DNA of 64,000 nt from positions 41,200 through 105,199 of IMG/VR virus record IMGVR_UViG_3300027969_003844; one strand, given 5' to 3'. This stretch comes from a virus. The first letter of the stretch is position 1. Every line of letters starts with the position of its first letter. The notes beneath the pieces were generated by a model. It was not told the origin of the DNA, searched no databases, and saw only the letters and a program-made list of their open reading frames with translations. A program made the position numbers and the translations under genes. This document shows positions 49,721 through 57,035 of this stretch, piece after piece.

Positions 49721-50980
49721 TTACCAATTATTCTTAATGTCTTGTATTGCATCCAATACTGGCTTGTTCAAAATAAATTGGTCTTCAATAAAATATCTAT
49801 GTTGAAGCTGTGCAATGAAATGCCGTTGATTGTAATCACAAATCTCTGACATTTCATTTCTAATCTTAATTAATGCAGCCGGGCCCTTTTCTTTCAGAGA
49901 CTCTAAATTTTTACAAATTATTTCTACTTTTTCTTGAATGGTGTCGTAATCATCATACGACTCATCTATCCATTGATCAAATGTTTTATAACCAAGATCT
50001 TTTAATCTTTTCAACAGTCCCTTGTTTCCTAGAATTATAAAAGGGTGTCCATGCAGTATTGCCCTCATTGTTTTTTCTGTAATGAATATTGAGTTATTAA
50101 AAGTAGTTGTTTCGGTGATCAATGATATGAATGTTTTTTTGTATAAGGAACTATCAACATTAAAATGAGGAACGTTCAAATCACTATTGTCAACATCAAC
50201 AAAGAGTTTTCCTATACTTTTAATTTCTTCTGCATTTTTTAAAATATCTGCTGGCGGCGCCAATGCAGTTAACTCTTCAAAACAATGTTGACTATCTATA
50301 CACTCCATGTTAAAACTGTTTTGTCCATCATCAAATAAATTTTTTGATCTGAGACTTGCCAACAAGTAAAGACGATGAGTCCTTGGCGTTCTGTTTAGAT
50401 TAATGTATAAAAATTTGTCTGCTGGTTCAAATTCTAGTGTAGTATAGTCACTTATATCTTTTTCTATATTAAGTATTGTCCATCCCTCAAATGTGAATAA
50501 GGGGACTACGTGGTATTTGACTTTATCAGACTTGATATCGTTTGATATAAGATTTCCATTAAAGTAATATACATTTGTAGGAGGCAATCCTGCATCATTT
50601 ATCCAGGTTTGGATAATATCTAGATCGTCTTTGAATTTTTTGTCATTGCCACCTGAGAAACCTTCGCCTGCTACATTTATTATAATTTTTGCTTTGTTAT
50701 TTTTTACATCATCTAATACTTGTTGCGGCAATCGTTTAAAACCAACATTTTTATGATTTCTTATAAAATTACAATTGTAGCCATTTATAACAAAGAAGTA
50801 TTTTTCTTCTTTGCCTATTTGCTCTAACTTTTTATAATTTTCTTGAACCGCTAAATCTATAATTGGTTTACGAAGTACATAATTTGAAAAGTTCCATTCA
50901 TGTGTTCCAACAAGATAGTTGCTCTTCGTAAAACTGTCTTGATCCTCTAAAAGAAAAATTAATTCCTTATAAAACTTCAT
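49721..50980 (-). CDS. Glycosyltransferase-like phage protein
   Basis: 419 residues. The C-terminal part ([40 protein letters not shown] and [20 protein letters not shown]) matches a phage/bacterial family with exostosin/GT-B-like features, in which ITEK helps bind nucleotide sugar. The N-terminal part has no clear motif. It is Asn/Lys-rich and low in GC compared with neighbours, suggesting separate acquisition. It overlaps clpP by 4 nt. Confidence 0.6.
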   Translation of the reverse strand: MKFYKELIFLLEDQDSFTKSNYLVGTHEWNFSNYVLRKPIIDLAVQENYKKLEQIGKEEKYFFVINGYNCNFIRNHKNVGFKRLPQQVLDDVKNNKAKIIINVAGEGFSGGNDKKFKDDLDIIQTWINDAGLPPTNVYYFNGNLISNDIKSDKVKYHVVPLFTFEGWTILNIEKDISDYTTLEFEPADKFLYINLNRTPRTHRLYLLASLRSKNLFDDGQNSFNMECIDSQHCFEELTALAPPADILKNAEEIKSIGKLFVDVDNSDLNVPHFNVDSSLYKKTFISLITETTTFNNSIFITEKTMRAILHGHPFIILGNKGLLKRLKDLGYKTFDQWIDESYDDYDTIQEKVEIICKNLESLKEKGPAALIKIRNEMSEICDYNQRHFIAQLQHRYFIEDQFILNKPVLDAIQDIKNNW

Positions 50981-51597
50981 ACTCGTTTTAACATAACACT
51001 ATCAGCTAAACCATATGCAACTGCTTCATCGGCTGACAGGAACGTGTCAAACTTCATGGTCTCAAATAATTCTTCGTATGTTTTTCCTGCTGTGTTATGA
51101 CGTACATATAACTCTGTCAGACGTTTGTTGATACGAACACTTTCTTCAAAACTGCGCTTTGCATCTTCAAATTGAAGATCTTGTACATGAACACTACCGC
51201 TGGTACCGCGTGTGCCGGAACTGACACGATGAATCATAGTACGGCTTTCTGGCAGTACAAATCGCTTGCCCTTTGCACCTGATTGTGCCAAGAATGAACC
51301 CATGCTGGCTGCTTGACCCATGACATAAGTTGCCACATCAGGTTTGATAAATTGCATGGTGTCATAAATTGCAAGACCAGCAGTAACGCTACCGCCTGGA
51401 CTGTTTACAAACAATGTAATATCACGATCAGGATTTTCTGCTTCAAGGTAAAGTAGTTGAGCCACAATCATATTGGCCATTTGATCATGCACTTCGCCTT
51501 CTAGCATAACAATGCGTTCTTTCAGCAATCGACTATAGATGTCATATGCACGTTCACCGGTTCCGGTCTTTTCAATAACCATTGGTACTAAACTCAT
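50977..51597 (-). CDS. clpP: ClpP protease subunit
   Basis: 206 residues. The catalytic triad is intact: Ser98 in MGQAASMGS, His123 in SRTMIHR and Asp184 in [30 protein letters not shown] is the oxyanion strand. The normal head/handle length is kept, with a short N-terminal propeptide-like region. With the phage ClpX, which retains the IGF loop, it could form a complete phage ClpXP. Its start overlaps the upstream stop (ATGA). Confidence 0.95.
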   Translation of the reverse strand: MSLVPMVIEKTGTGERAYDIYSRLLKERIVMLEGEVHDQMANMIVAQLLYLEAENPDRDITLFVNSPGGSVTAGLAIYDTMQFIKPDVATYVMGQAASMGSFLAQSGAKGKRFVLPESRTMIHRVSSGTRGTSGSVHVQDLQFEDAKRSFEESVRINKRLTELYVRHNTAGKTYEELFETMKFDTFLSADEAVAYGLADSVMLKRV

Positions 51598-51854
51598 TTT
51601 TTTCCTTTTCGTTGTTTATTTGTTACTAGATGCCAAACAAAACATGCATGAGTATCATCCCATGACACATCTTCAGTATAAAGAGGTATTTCCCAATGGT
51701 TTAATATTGCATTTGCAACTAACATTAAACTTTCAGGATAGTCTTTGTAAGGAGTTAGGCCAGCATACCAAGCATCGCAGAAGATATCCCAGTACACTGG
51801 ATCTACGTGTTGCAGAAATTCTTCAATTTCTGTAGATTCGTTAACAGTTATCAT
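51594..51854 (-). CDS. Hypothetical protein with leaderless start, 86 aa
   Basis: [20 protein letters not shown] opens an acidic protein with many Trp and His residues. It is not recognised. No ribosome-binding site precedes the ATG; a promoter ends 6 nt upstream. It is translationally coupled to clpP. Confidence 0.6.
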   Translation of the reverse strand: MITVNESTEIEEFLQHVDPVYWDIFCDAWYAGLTPYKDYPESLMLVANAILNHWEIPLYTEDVSWDDTHACFVWHLVTNKQRKGKK

Positions 51855-51860
51855 TGTTTG

Positions 51861-51889
51861 ATTATATGATAACTGTCAATCAATTGCAA
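51861..51889 (-). promoter_or_regulatory. Promoter TTGCAA-17-TATAAT, leaderless geometry
   Basis: Minus-strand TTGCAA, 17-bp spacer, TATAAT, then CAAACA and ATG. It lies over the 3' end of the His/Gly-rich gene and would start the clpP transcript at the first codon of the 86-aa gene. Confidence 0.7.
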
Positions 51890-52227
51890 CGAACTTCTTC
51901 CCTAATTGTTTGTCCGTATGCGTCCTGATAAATGTAACGCATACAATTTGCTGGAAGTGGATCAGATGGTTGTACATAGATTGCTGGCGGCTGTGGAGGA
52001 GTGTACACTGTTACTGGAGGACGATTTAATTCATATCCAATCATACCGCCAATGACCAAGGGAGCAACCCAGCGACCGTTGTTCCAATAACCACGATGAC
52101 TATGATGGTGAGCCACTGGTCCACGATAAGCATAACCACCGTGTCCACCATAACGATGGTTACCTGCTTCTGCAGAGACAGAAGTTGCCGCTGTCACTAA
52201 AGCCACAATTGCTAAAATATTCTTCAT
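51880..52227 (-). CDS. Exported His/Gly-rich protein
   Basis: 115 residues. The signal peptide MKNILAIVALVTAATSVSAE is followed by HRYGGHGGYAYRGPVAHHHSHRGY and a Pro-rich segment, then a Cys-containing end (LPANCMRYIYQDAYG). The His cluster could bind metal. The membrane-like stretch APLVIGGMIGYEL recalls glycine-zipper proteins of the outer envelope. Likely periplasmic or outer-membrane; role unknown. It has its own promoter. Confidence 0.65.
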   Translation of the reverse strand: MKNILAIVALVTAATSVSAEAGNHRYGGHGGYAYRGPVAHHHSHRGYWNNGRWVAPLVIGGMIGYELNRPPVTVYTPPQPPAIYVQPSDPLPANCMRYIYQDAYGQTIREEVRCN

Positions 52228-52276
52228 TTTACTGGTCCTTTCTTACTGGATCAACATGATCCTTTAAAGTATTTAT

Positions 52277-52305
52277 AGTATACATATAACGCCTAAGATT
52301 GTCAA
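52277..52305 (-). promoter_or_regulatory. Promoter TTGACA-17-TATACT
   Basis: Minus-strand TTGACA, 17-bp spacer, TATACT, overlapped by TATAAATA, the exact T4-type late box. It drives the exported His/Gly-rich protein. Confidence 0.75.
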
Positions 52306-52322
52306 GTGGTTTACAGGACCAA

Positions 52323-52643
52323 TTATATCTTAAAACTTTCCCCACATCCACATCGATTACGCTCGTTTGGATTGATAAAGTCAAATCCCTCGTTGAGTCC
52401 TTTTCTTACATAATCTACAGTCATACCAGTCAAGTAAATGGAACTTTTAGGATCAATACAAACCGTAAATCCGTTAAATTCCGAAATCTTGTCGTCTACA
52501 TTTAAAGTATCTACATATTCTAGTACATAGGATAATCCCGAACATCCTGTGGTTTTAACACCAATACGAATTCCAATACCAGACCCACGTCTGGTTAGCA
52601 TGGACTGTATCTTCTGTGTGGCTTTTTCAGTTAACTGAATCAT
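52323..52643 (-). CDS. iscA: A-type Fe-S carrier (IscA-like)
   Basis: 106 residues. The three ligands are C34 (TTGCSGLSYV), C98 and C100 (NRCGCGESF), as in IscA/ErpA. A-type carriers receive and deliver Fe-S clusters to target enzymes, including radical SAM proteins. Its start overlaps the end of iscU by 17 nt, so the two are co-translated. No iscS, hscA/hscB or fdx is seen here, so host partners would be needed. Confidence 0.93.
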   Translation of the reverse strand: MIQLTEKATQKIQSMLTRRGSGIGIRIGVKTTGCSGLSYVLEYVDTLNVDDKISEFNGFTVCIDPKSSIYLTGMTVDYVRKGLNEGFDFINPNERNRCGCGESFKI

Positions 52644-53016
52644 GTTTCTTTTTGTAATCCTCTACTGCGGCTTTAATTGCATCTTCTGCTAGAATTGAAC
52701 AATGTATCTTAACTGGAGGTAAGGCTAGTTCTTCGGCAATCTGGCTGTTGCGTATATTAGAAGCATCATCAATATGCATCCCACGAACAAGTTCTGTAAC
52801 CAACGAACTACTAGCGATGGCTGAGCCACAGCCATATGTCTTGAAACGAGCGTCTCTAATAATACCATTTTCATCTACCTTTATTTGTAATTTCATTACG
52901 TCGCCACAGGCTGGTGCGCCGACCATACCAGTACCAACACCCTCTTCATCTTTTCCAAAACTACCCACGTTGCGGGGGTTTTCGTAGTGGTCTACCACTT
53001 TGTCGCTGTATGCCAT
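52627..53016 (-). CDS. iscU: Fe-S cluster scaffold IscU
   Basis: 129 residues, full length. The ligands C37 and D39 (GAPACGDV), C63 (YGCGSAIASSS) and H105-C106 are present. LPPVK (99-103) is the HscA recognition motif. MAYSDKVVDHYENPRNVGSF is the normal N-terminus. AGGAG precedes the ATG. The scaffold could work with host IscS and HscA to raise Fe-S supply during infection. Confidence 0.95.
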   Translation of the reverse strand: MAYSDKVVDHYENPRNVGSFGKDEEGVGTGMVGAPACGDVMKLQIKVDENGIIRDARFKTYGCGSAIASSSLVTELVRGMHIDDASNIRNSQIAEELALPPVKIHCSILAEDAIKAAVEDYKKKHDSVN

Positions 53017-53040
53017 AGTATTCTCCTGGTAAGCATATAT

Positions 53041-53934
53041 TTATGTATTAACGTATTCTAAATTGGTTTGCCATTGGATAGTAAAATTATTTTGGCTTTT
53101 ACTAGTGGAACAGGTCCTTGTACACATGGCATTTGGAGTAGTCGACTCCCAACTGGCCCTGATGTTTTCAAACTTTTCAATTCCAATACTACGACCAGTT
53201 CCTAGCCAACAACATGGATGAGTTCTTCCAGTAGCACTGATATAAATGCTTTTATCTCTAATTGCTTGGCATACAATTGTGCCATTTATAATTGGTTCAG
53301 GTGCTTTGTATCCCGATGGCGGCTTTATGTGTTCAAGTTCAATCAATGAAAATCGTTTACTAATTTTGGTACTGAATTTTGAAAATCCCATCAGCTCTGC
53401 TAGTTCTTTTGCTGTTTCAACTTGATGTTGGTTATGTTCAAATACAATCATGTCCCATTCGGCACGGCCTCCAGAAGAGATATATGCCATGGCGTTTTCA
53501 ATTATCTTGTTCCATTGTGTGTTTACTCGATAAAGGTGATTTGTATCTTCTAATCCGTCTATACTCCAAACCACATAGTCCCACGGTCTATAAAATAGTT
53601 TGGCAATAGACTTCCACCATTCTGGAGTCCTGACACTGCCATTGGTATGAAGTCCTAGCGTGACTTCTGGGTTAACTGAACGAATATATTCCATGAGTTC
53701 AACAGTTGTTGATCCAGCCGCTGGGTCTCCATAATTCCCACACATAAACACACGTTCAAGATTGCGAATGGTATCTTCACTGACTATGCGTTTAAATTGA
53801 TCAACTGACAGATGCCTAGGCCTATCATTAAATTCAGGATCAATATTACGGGCACATTGCGGACAAGATGCATTGCATACATTAGTTGGTTCAATATGTA
53901 ATACTTTTATTTCGTAATCTACTATTGGATTCAT
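53041..53934 (-). CDS. Radical SAM protein with SPASM-like C-terminus
   Basis: 297 residues from MNPIVDYEIKV. C20-x3-C24-x2-C27 (CNASCPQC) is the SAM motif; VFMCGNYGDPAAG replaces the GGEP strand. C-terminal cysteines (VCQAIRDK, HPCCWLG, CTRTCSTSK) suggest an auxiliary cluster of the SPASM/twitch type. It differs from the paralogue cluster and is the twelfth radical SAM protein here, lying next to iscU. An upstream intrinsic terminator shows it is transcribed separately or by read-through. Confidence 0.85.
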   Translation of the reverse strand: MNPIVDYEIKVLHIEPTNVCNASCPQCARNIDPEFNDRPRHLSVDQFKRIVSEDTIRNLERVFMCGNYGDPAAGSTTVELMEYIRSVNPEVTLGLHTNGSVRTPEWWKSIAKLFYRPWDYVVWSIDGLEDTNHLYRVNTQWNKIIENAMAYISSGGRAEWDMIVFEHNQHQVETAKELAELMGFSKFSTKISKRFSLIELEHIKPPSGYKAPEPIINGTIVCQAIRDKSIYISATGRTHPCCWLGTGRSIGIEKFENIRASWESTTPNAMCTRTCSTSKSQNNFTIQWQTNLEYVNT

Positions 53935-53951
53935 TACTGTACTTAATGAAA

Positions 53952-53977
53952 AAGTTTGGGGTATTAACCCCAAACTT
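53952..53977 (-). terminator. Intrinsic terminator
   Basis: AAGTTTGGGG and CCCCAAACTT form a 10-bp stem with a 6-nt loop, followed by TTT on the minus strand. It overlaps the end of the acidic ORF and lies just before the SPASM-type radical SAM gene. Confidence 0.75.
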
Positions 53978-54227
53978 CTTGGTATTTGGCTAGAGCAGTA
54001 GCCCTAGCCTGTTCTAAACGATTTAGAACATATCCTGACAAATTATCATTATCGTTATCTACATCAACTGTAACAAGTTTGGTTAGATCTCGTCGACGAT
54101 AGCCTGTAATTAAACCATCATCGTCAATTTCATCTTCATCGTTGTCGTCGATGTAGAGTAACGATAGCTTTGTAGGATTACTTCTTAGGAGCTTCTGTCT
54201 TAGTATCTGCTGGTTTAGCAGTTTCAC
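53964..54227 (-). CDS. Acidic protein without a clear start codon
   Basis: The open frame encodes YIDDNDEDEIDDDGLITGYR, then RRDLTKLVTVDVDNDND and a helical end (YVLNRLEQARATALAKYQEV), which looks like a real small phage protein. No ATG with a ribosome-binding site lies in frame. A GTG inside the upstream Ala/Lys-rich gene is the nearest option and is used here provisionally. The upstream basic repeats in this frame are out-of-frame reading of that gene. The sequence would join the upstream gene by a +1 shift at its stop codon. Confidence 0.35.
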   Translation of the reverse strand: MKLLNQQILRQKLLRSNPTKLSLLYIDDNDEDEIDDDGLITGYRRRDLTKLVTVDVDNDNDNLSGYVLNRLEQARATALAKYQEVWG

Positions 54228-54468
54228 TTTTGACAGGCTTGGCTTCAGCTTTCTTAGCGTCTTTTTCAGCTTTCTTTTCAGCTTTCTTTTCAGCTTTCTT
54301 TTCAGCTTTCTTCTCATCAACAACTGCTGGTTTAACTGCTGGAGTAGCTGTTGCAGGTGCTGTTACTGCTGGGGCAGGTGCGGCTGGTGCAGTAGGAGCC
54401 TTGGCTGGTTCAGCGGCAAAGGCAGAAGCGGCAAACAAAGTTGCGATTAGAGTTGCGATCGTTTTCAT
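54178..54468 (-). CDS. Exported Ala/Lys/Pro-rich low-complexity protein
   Basis: 96 residues. The signal peptide MKTIATLIATLFAASAFAAE is followed by an Ala/Pro-rich segment and (KKAE)-type repeats. It is probably periplasmic and disordered, possibly an envelope spacer. AAGGAAA lies upstream. It ends AAG AAG TAA T, directly before the frame of an acidic ORF that lacks its own ATG. Confidence 0.7.
   Translation of the reverse strand: MKTIATLIATLFAASAFAAEPAKAPTAPAAPAPAVTAPATATPAVKPAVVDEKKAEKKAEKKAEKKAEKDAKKAEAKPVKSETAKPADTKTEAPKK
54263..54310 (-). repeat. Four perfect 12-bp tandem repeats
   Basis: The unit TTTTCAGCTTTC (plus strand) occurs four times without change, encoding KAEK units in the low-complexity protein. 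A slippage-prone tract. Confidence 0.9.
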
Positions 54469-54539
54469 AGTATTTCCTTAAAGTTTAGAAATTGCACAAA
54501 CATTATTGTCTGTGTACTATTATAACGCCTAGGGTTGAC

Positions 54540-54794
54540 TTAAAGTTGACACAATCCGGACAATTTGAGTAACGCGGCAACTTCATCTTCTACGTCGGAC
54601 CAAATATCAACAGTAATACTGTGTGAATGCATTGGTCCATTGGTCCAGTACATTTGGTCTGTGGTAATTTTAAATTCTTCCACCACTCGTCGTCCTTGAG
54701 GTTTTTGTGTCCAATCCCATACCGCCGCTGCCGCGTAAATTTCTACATCAGCCGGATCACCAAGAGCCAGATTAACTAATTTTACTCGTCGCAT
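54540..54794 (-). CDS. Hypothetical protein, 84 aa
   Basis: MRRVKLVNLALGDPADVEIY starts with GGTGA upstream and overlaps the next gene by 13 nt. A beta-type protein with several Trp (AVWDWTQKPQGRR; MYWTNGPMHSHSITVDIWSD). Not recognised. Confidence 0.55.
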   Translation of the reverse strand: MRRVKLVNLALGDPADVEIYAAAAVWDWTQKPQGRRVVEEFKITTDQMYWTNGPMHSHSITVDIWSDVEDEVAALLKLSGLCQL

Positions 54795-55102
54795 TTTATC
54801 ACCAATTTGGCCATAACTAGATCTTCTCGGCAACTAAACCCAATGGCCAGCTTATAAACCCGTTCAAATGATCTGTGGTCATACATTTCGCCTGTCTGGG
54901 CGTTGACAACCTCAATGTTGTGTTCTTGTAGTTCAGCAACTGCCTGTTGTAAAACGGCTCGGATGTGTTGTTTCAGCTGAATAAAGTCGTTGCCCGAATC
55001 ATCATCGTACGAAACAAATGTTTTATAAACTAGCCAATGATCAGTCTTGACATCATTACGCCATGGACCTGCTGGCAAACCGTTAGGTGTTGCAATCGCC
55101 AT
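54782..55102 (-). CDS. Hypothetical protein, 106 aa
   Basis: MAIATPNGLPAGPWRNDVKT leads to a helical middle (LKQHIRAVLQQAVAELQEHN) and a mixed end. Not recognised. Its start shares one base with the upstream stop (TAATG). Confidence 0.55.
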   Translation of the reverse strand: MAIATPNGLPAGPWRNDVKTDHWLVYKTFVSYDDDSGNDFIQLKQHIRAVLQQAVAELQEHNIEVVNAQTGEMYDHRSFERVYKLAIGFSCREDLVMAKLVIKCDE

Positions 55103-55332
55103 TATTCTAAGGTTTGACGTTTGACGATTGAAGCAATGGTGCTAATAAAAATTCCCACTGATACACACCATGTACCTTGCAGTATCCAAAACATACTATC
55201 GTCTTTGCCCCAATATTCTAATACGTAGATTTCTGTACCAATTGCAAGTCCAATTAAACCAAACAAGAATACTAGGCCAGCAAATTGAAAGATTCTGTTT
55301 AATGCTCGTGCTTCTGCCGCCATATTACGCAT
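55102..55332 (-). CDS. Two-helix membrane protein, 76 aa
   Basis: MRNMAAEARALNRIFQFAGL begins the first of two membrane segments (FAGLVFLFGLIGLAIG and MFWILQGTWCVSVGIFIST). AGGAG is slightly far from the ATG; an adjacent TTG is an alternative. It overlaps the upstream gene by 8 nt. Function unknown. Confidence 0.5.
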   Translation of the reverse strand: MRNMAAEARALNRIFQFAGLVFLFGLIGLAIGTEIYVLEYWGKDDSMFWILQGTWCVSVGIFISTIASIVKRQTLE

Positions 55333-55546
55333 CAACAGTTTCTCCTGTTTCAGAAGCGCGATGCTGAACAATGTAATTTGCTTTAGGAAATGCAAGACGC
55401 ATGGCCTTATCCATTTTGCGCTCTAGCTCTTCTCTACGATTGGCCTGCATTATATGTTCTTCGGTATCAGAACGCTCAGTGTCTTGCCAATGACCAATCC
55501 ACTTTCCGTTTTCTTTCTCTACACTAACTTTGATATGTACAATCAT
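55325..55546 (-). CDS. Hypothetical protein, 73 aa
   Basis: MIVHIKVSVEKENGKWIGHW leads to a helical Glu/Arg-rich middle (EEHIMQANRREELERKMDKA). GAGAGGTAATTG precedes the ATG. Not recognised. It opens a four-gene coupled operon with its own promoter. Confidence 0.55.
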   Translation of the reverse strand: MIVHIKVSVEKENGKWIGHWQDTERSDTEEHIMQANRREELERKMDKAMRLAFPKANYIVQHRASETGETVDA

Positions 55547-55569
55547 ACAATTACCTCTCTTATTGATTA

Positions 55570-55598
55570 ATTATAAACAATTTACTTGATAAGGTCAA
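55570..55598 (-). promoter_or_regulatory. Promoter TTGACC-17-TATAAT
   Basis: Minus-strand CGTTGACC, 17-bp spacer, TATAAT. It overlaps the last codon of the DD-peptidase gene and drives the four small genes that follow. Confidence 0.8.
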
Positions 55599-56515
55599 CG
55601 TTTTTGTAAACCAAAAAATTCAATTTCTGGTTCATCATAAAACTCAATCTTCTTCAACACTGATTTACTAGTTATGTAATTCATATAATCTTTAAGATGC
55701 CCAGCAACAACTTTGGTTCGTATTTCCTTTGTCGGACTTCCTAATACAATGATATCAAATTGCTGATTCCCTTGCCGTATGCCCATGTTGATGCAAAATC
55801 CAGCTGGGTTAGTAAATCCGGTTTTACCTATGCGTATGTCATACTCGCCTGCAAAAATATTTGTATTTCGAATTGCTATTTGTTGCCACATACCTTTGTT
55901 ATTTTTTACATGAATATTTGCGGTCCTGCTCATTGCAGAATCTGAAAATACACTGTATTTAAAAAGTTCTTTATTTAAAAGATGCAAGTCCCATACTGTA
56001 CTGGTGTTGAGCAATAATCCAGTGGGCTCAATATAATGTGTATCAAGCATTCCAATGCGATGCGCTGTTGAATTCATTTTTGCAACAAACCCATCGTAAC
56101 CGGAGATATCGTTTAGTGCCAAAGTTTTTGCCGCAAGATTGTCGCTGGCAATTAAACTTAATTCTATTAATACCTGTCTTGATACTTTCATACCAGACCG
56201 TAATACTCTACTGGTTTCAATTTTCTGTGGCTGAATAGTGAGCATTTCGTTTAGGTTGGCCTGACTTTCTAAGACAACATACACTGTCATTAACTTAGTA
56301 ATACTAGCAATGGGCAATACTTTGTGTACGTTGATTGTTTCTTTATAAAGATTACTGGATCGATCGTACAACATGATTGCCTGAACTGCGTCTTGTTGCT
56401 GTGGTATTGCGGCTTTTTTGTTAGTTTTTGCTATTGCAATTGATGCAGTCAAAAGAAAAGGTATAACCAATAAAATGATTAATTTTTTACTGGTTATACC
56501 CTTTAATATATGCAT
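55595..56515 (-). CDS. D-alanyl-D-alanine peptidase (S11, PBP7-like)
   Basis: 306 residues. A membrane/signal segment (KKLIILLVIPFLLTASIAIA) precedes the S11 fold: SITK (S71-K74), SDN (124-126) and the KTG box in RIGKTGFTNPAG. The short C-terminus matches PbpG-type endopeptidases, which cut peptidoglycan cross-links, rather than anchored carboxypeptidases. It is a third phage wall-acting enzyme, unusual in phages. It could remodel the host wall or help lysis. Confidence 0.88.
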   Translation of the reverse strand: MHILKGITSKKLIILLVIPFLLTASIAIAKTNKKAAIPQQQDAVQAIMLYDRSSNLYKETINVHKVLPIASITKLMTVYVVLESQANLNEMLTIQPQKIETSRVLRSGMKVSRQVLIELSLIASDNLAAKTLALNDISGYDGFVAKMNSTAHRIGMLDTHYIEPTGLLLNTSTVWDLHLLNKELFKYSVFSDSAMSRTANIHVKNNKGMWQQIAIRNTNIFAGEYDIRIGKTGFTNPAGFCINMGIRQGNQQFDIIVLGSPTKEIRTKVVAGHLKDYMNYITSKSVLKKIEFYDEPEIEFFGLQKR

Positions 56516-56528
56516 TCTTTTTCTTATC

Positions 56529-56604
56529 TGGCGCGGCTAGCAGGAATCGAACCCACATCGTACGGTGTAGAAGACCGTTGCCTTATCCATTAGACCATAG
56601 CCGC
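56529..56604 (-). tRNA. tRNA-Arg (UCU)
   Basis: Cloverleaf on the minus strand: acceptor GCGGCTA/TAGCCGC, anticodon loop CTTCTAC (UCU), T arm with GTTCGATTC, encoded GCCA end. It reads AGA, a codon common in AT-rich phage genes. Confidence 0.93.
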
Positions 56605-56614
56605 AAATTTTGTT

Positions 56615-56698
56615 TGGTGCCCCAGAGGAGACTCGAACTCCTACACCTCTCGATAGTGGCTTCTAAGACCACCGCGTCTACCATTCCGCCACCGGGGC
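56615..56698 (-). tRNA. tRNA-Leu (UAG)
   Basis: Class II tRNA with long variable arm; acceptor GCCCCGG/CTGGGGC, anticodon loop CTTAGAA (UAG), T loop GTTCGAGTC, encoded CCA. It reads CUA. Confidence 0.92.
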
Positions 56699-56704
56699 TA
56701 TATC

Positions 56705-56872
56705 TTACTTACGTGCTTCTCTTGGTTCTTTCTTGACAATAACCTCCGAAGCCATTTGCGCTTGGATCATCATACGCTTGAATGCGTTGCGCTCTGTTGC
56801 ATCTACAATACTGCACATGAAACGCTTTGTTTGCTTTTTTAATCTAAATGCTTTTCCTGGTGTTAATGTCAT
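56705..56872 (-). CDS. Conserved small phage protein, 55 aa
   Basis: Starts MTLTPGKAFRLKKQTKRFMC and ends VIVKKEPREARK. Very basic. The opening 'PGKxFRLKKQTKR' is a pattern I know from large-phage small proteins. It sits between two tRNA genes; no strong ribosome-binding site is seen. Confidence 0.6.
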   Translation of the reverse strand: MTLTPGKAFRLKKQTKRFMCSIVDATERNAFKRMMIQAQMASEVIVKKEPREARK

Positions 56873-56899
56873 ATGTTCTTTCAGTTAATTTAAAGATCT

Positions 56900-56989
56900 T
56901 GGCGGAGAGCCAGGGAGTCGAACCCTGTCAACCTTTTAAGGGGTTGTACGGATTAGCAATCCGCTGCCTTACCGTTCGGCCAGCTCTCC
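56900..56989 (-). tRNA. tRNA-Ser (GCU)
   Basis: Class II tRNA; acceptor GGAGAGC/GCTCTCC, anticodon loop TTGCTAA (GCU), long variable arm, T loop GTTCGACTC, encoded GCCA. It reads AGC/AGU. Confidence 0.93.
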
Positions 56990-57006
56990 TATTTGCTAAT
57001 ATATCT

Positions 57007-57035
57007 ATTGTACAATAGTTATCATCTGTTGTCAA
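57007..57035 (-). promoter_or_regulatory. Promoter TTGACA-17-TACAAT for the tRNA cluster
   Basis: Minus-strand TTGACA, 17-bp spacer, TACAAT. It lies over the end of the DUF6492-like gene and drives tRNA-Ser(GCU) and the following Leu and Arg tRNA genes with the 55-aa gene. Confidence 0.8.

Noticed and set aside
54228-54323. Lys/Arg-rich N-terminal extension of the acidic ORF
   Set aside because: The repeats are the out-of-frame reading of the KAEK repeats of the exported low-complexity gene.
54519-54547. TATAAT-like box as promoter of the low-complexity gene
   Set aside because: The -10 is perfect, but no -35 match is found at 16-18 bp (AACTTT at 17), so it was not listed with the promoter set.
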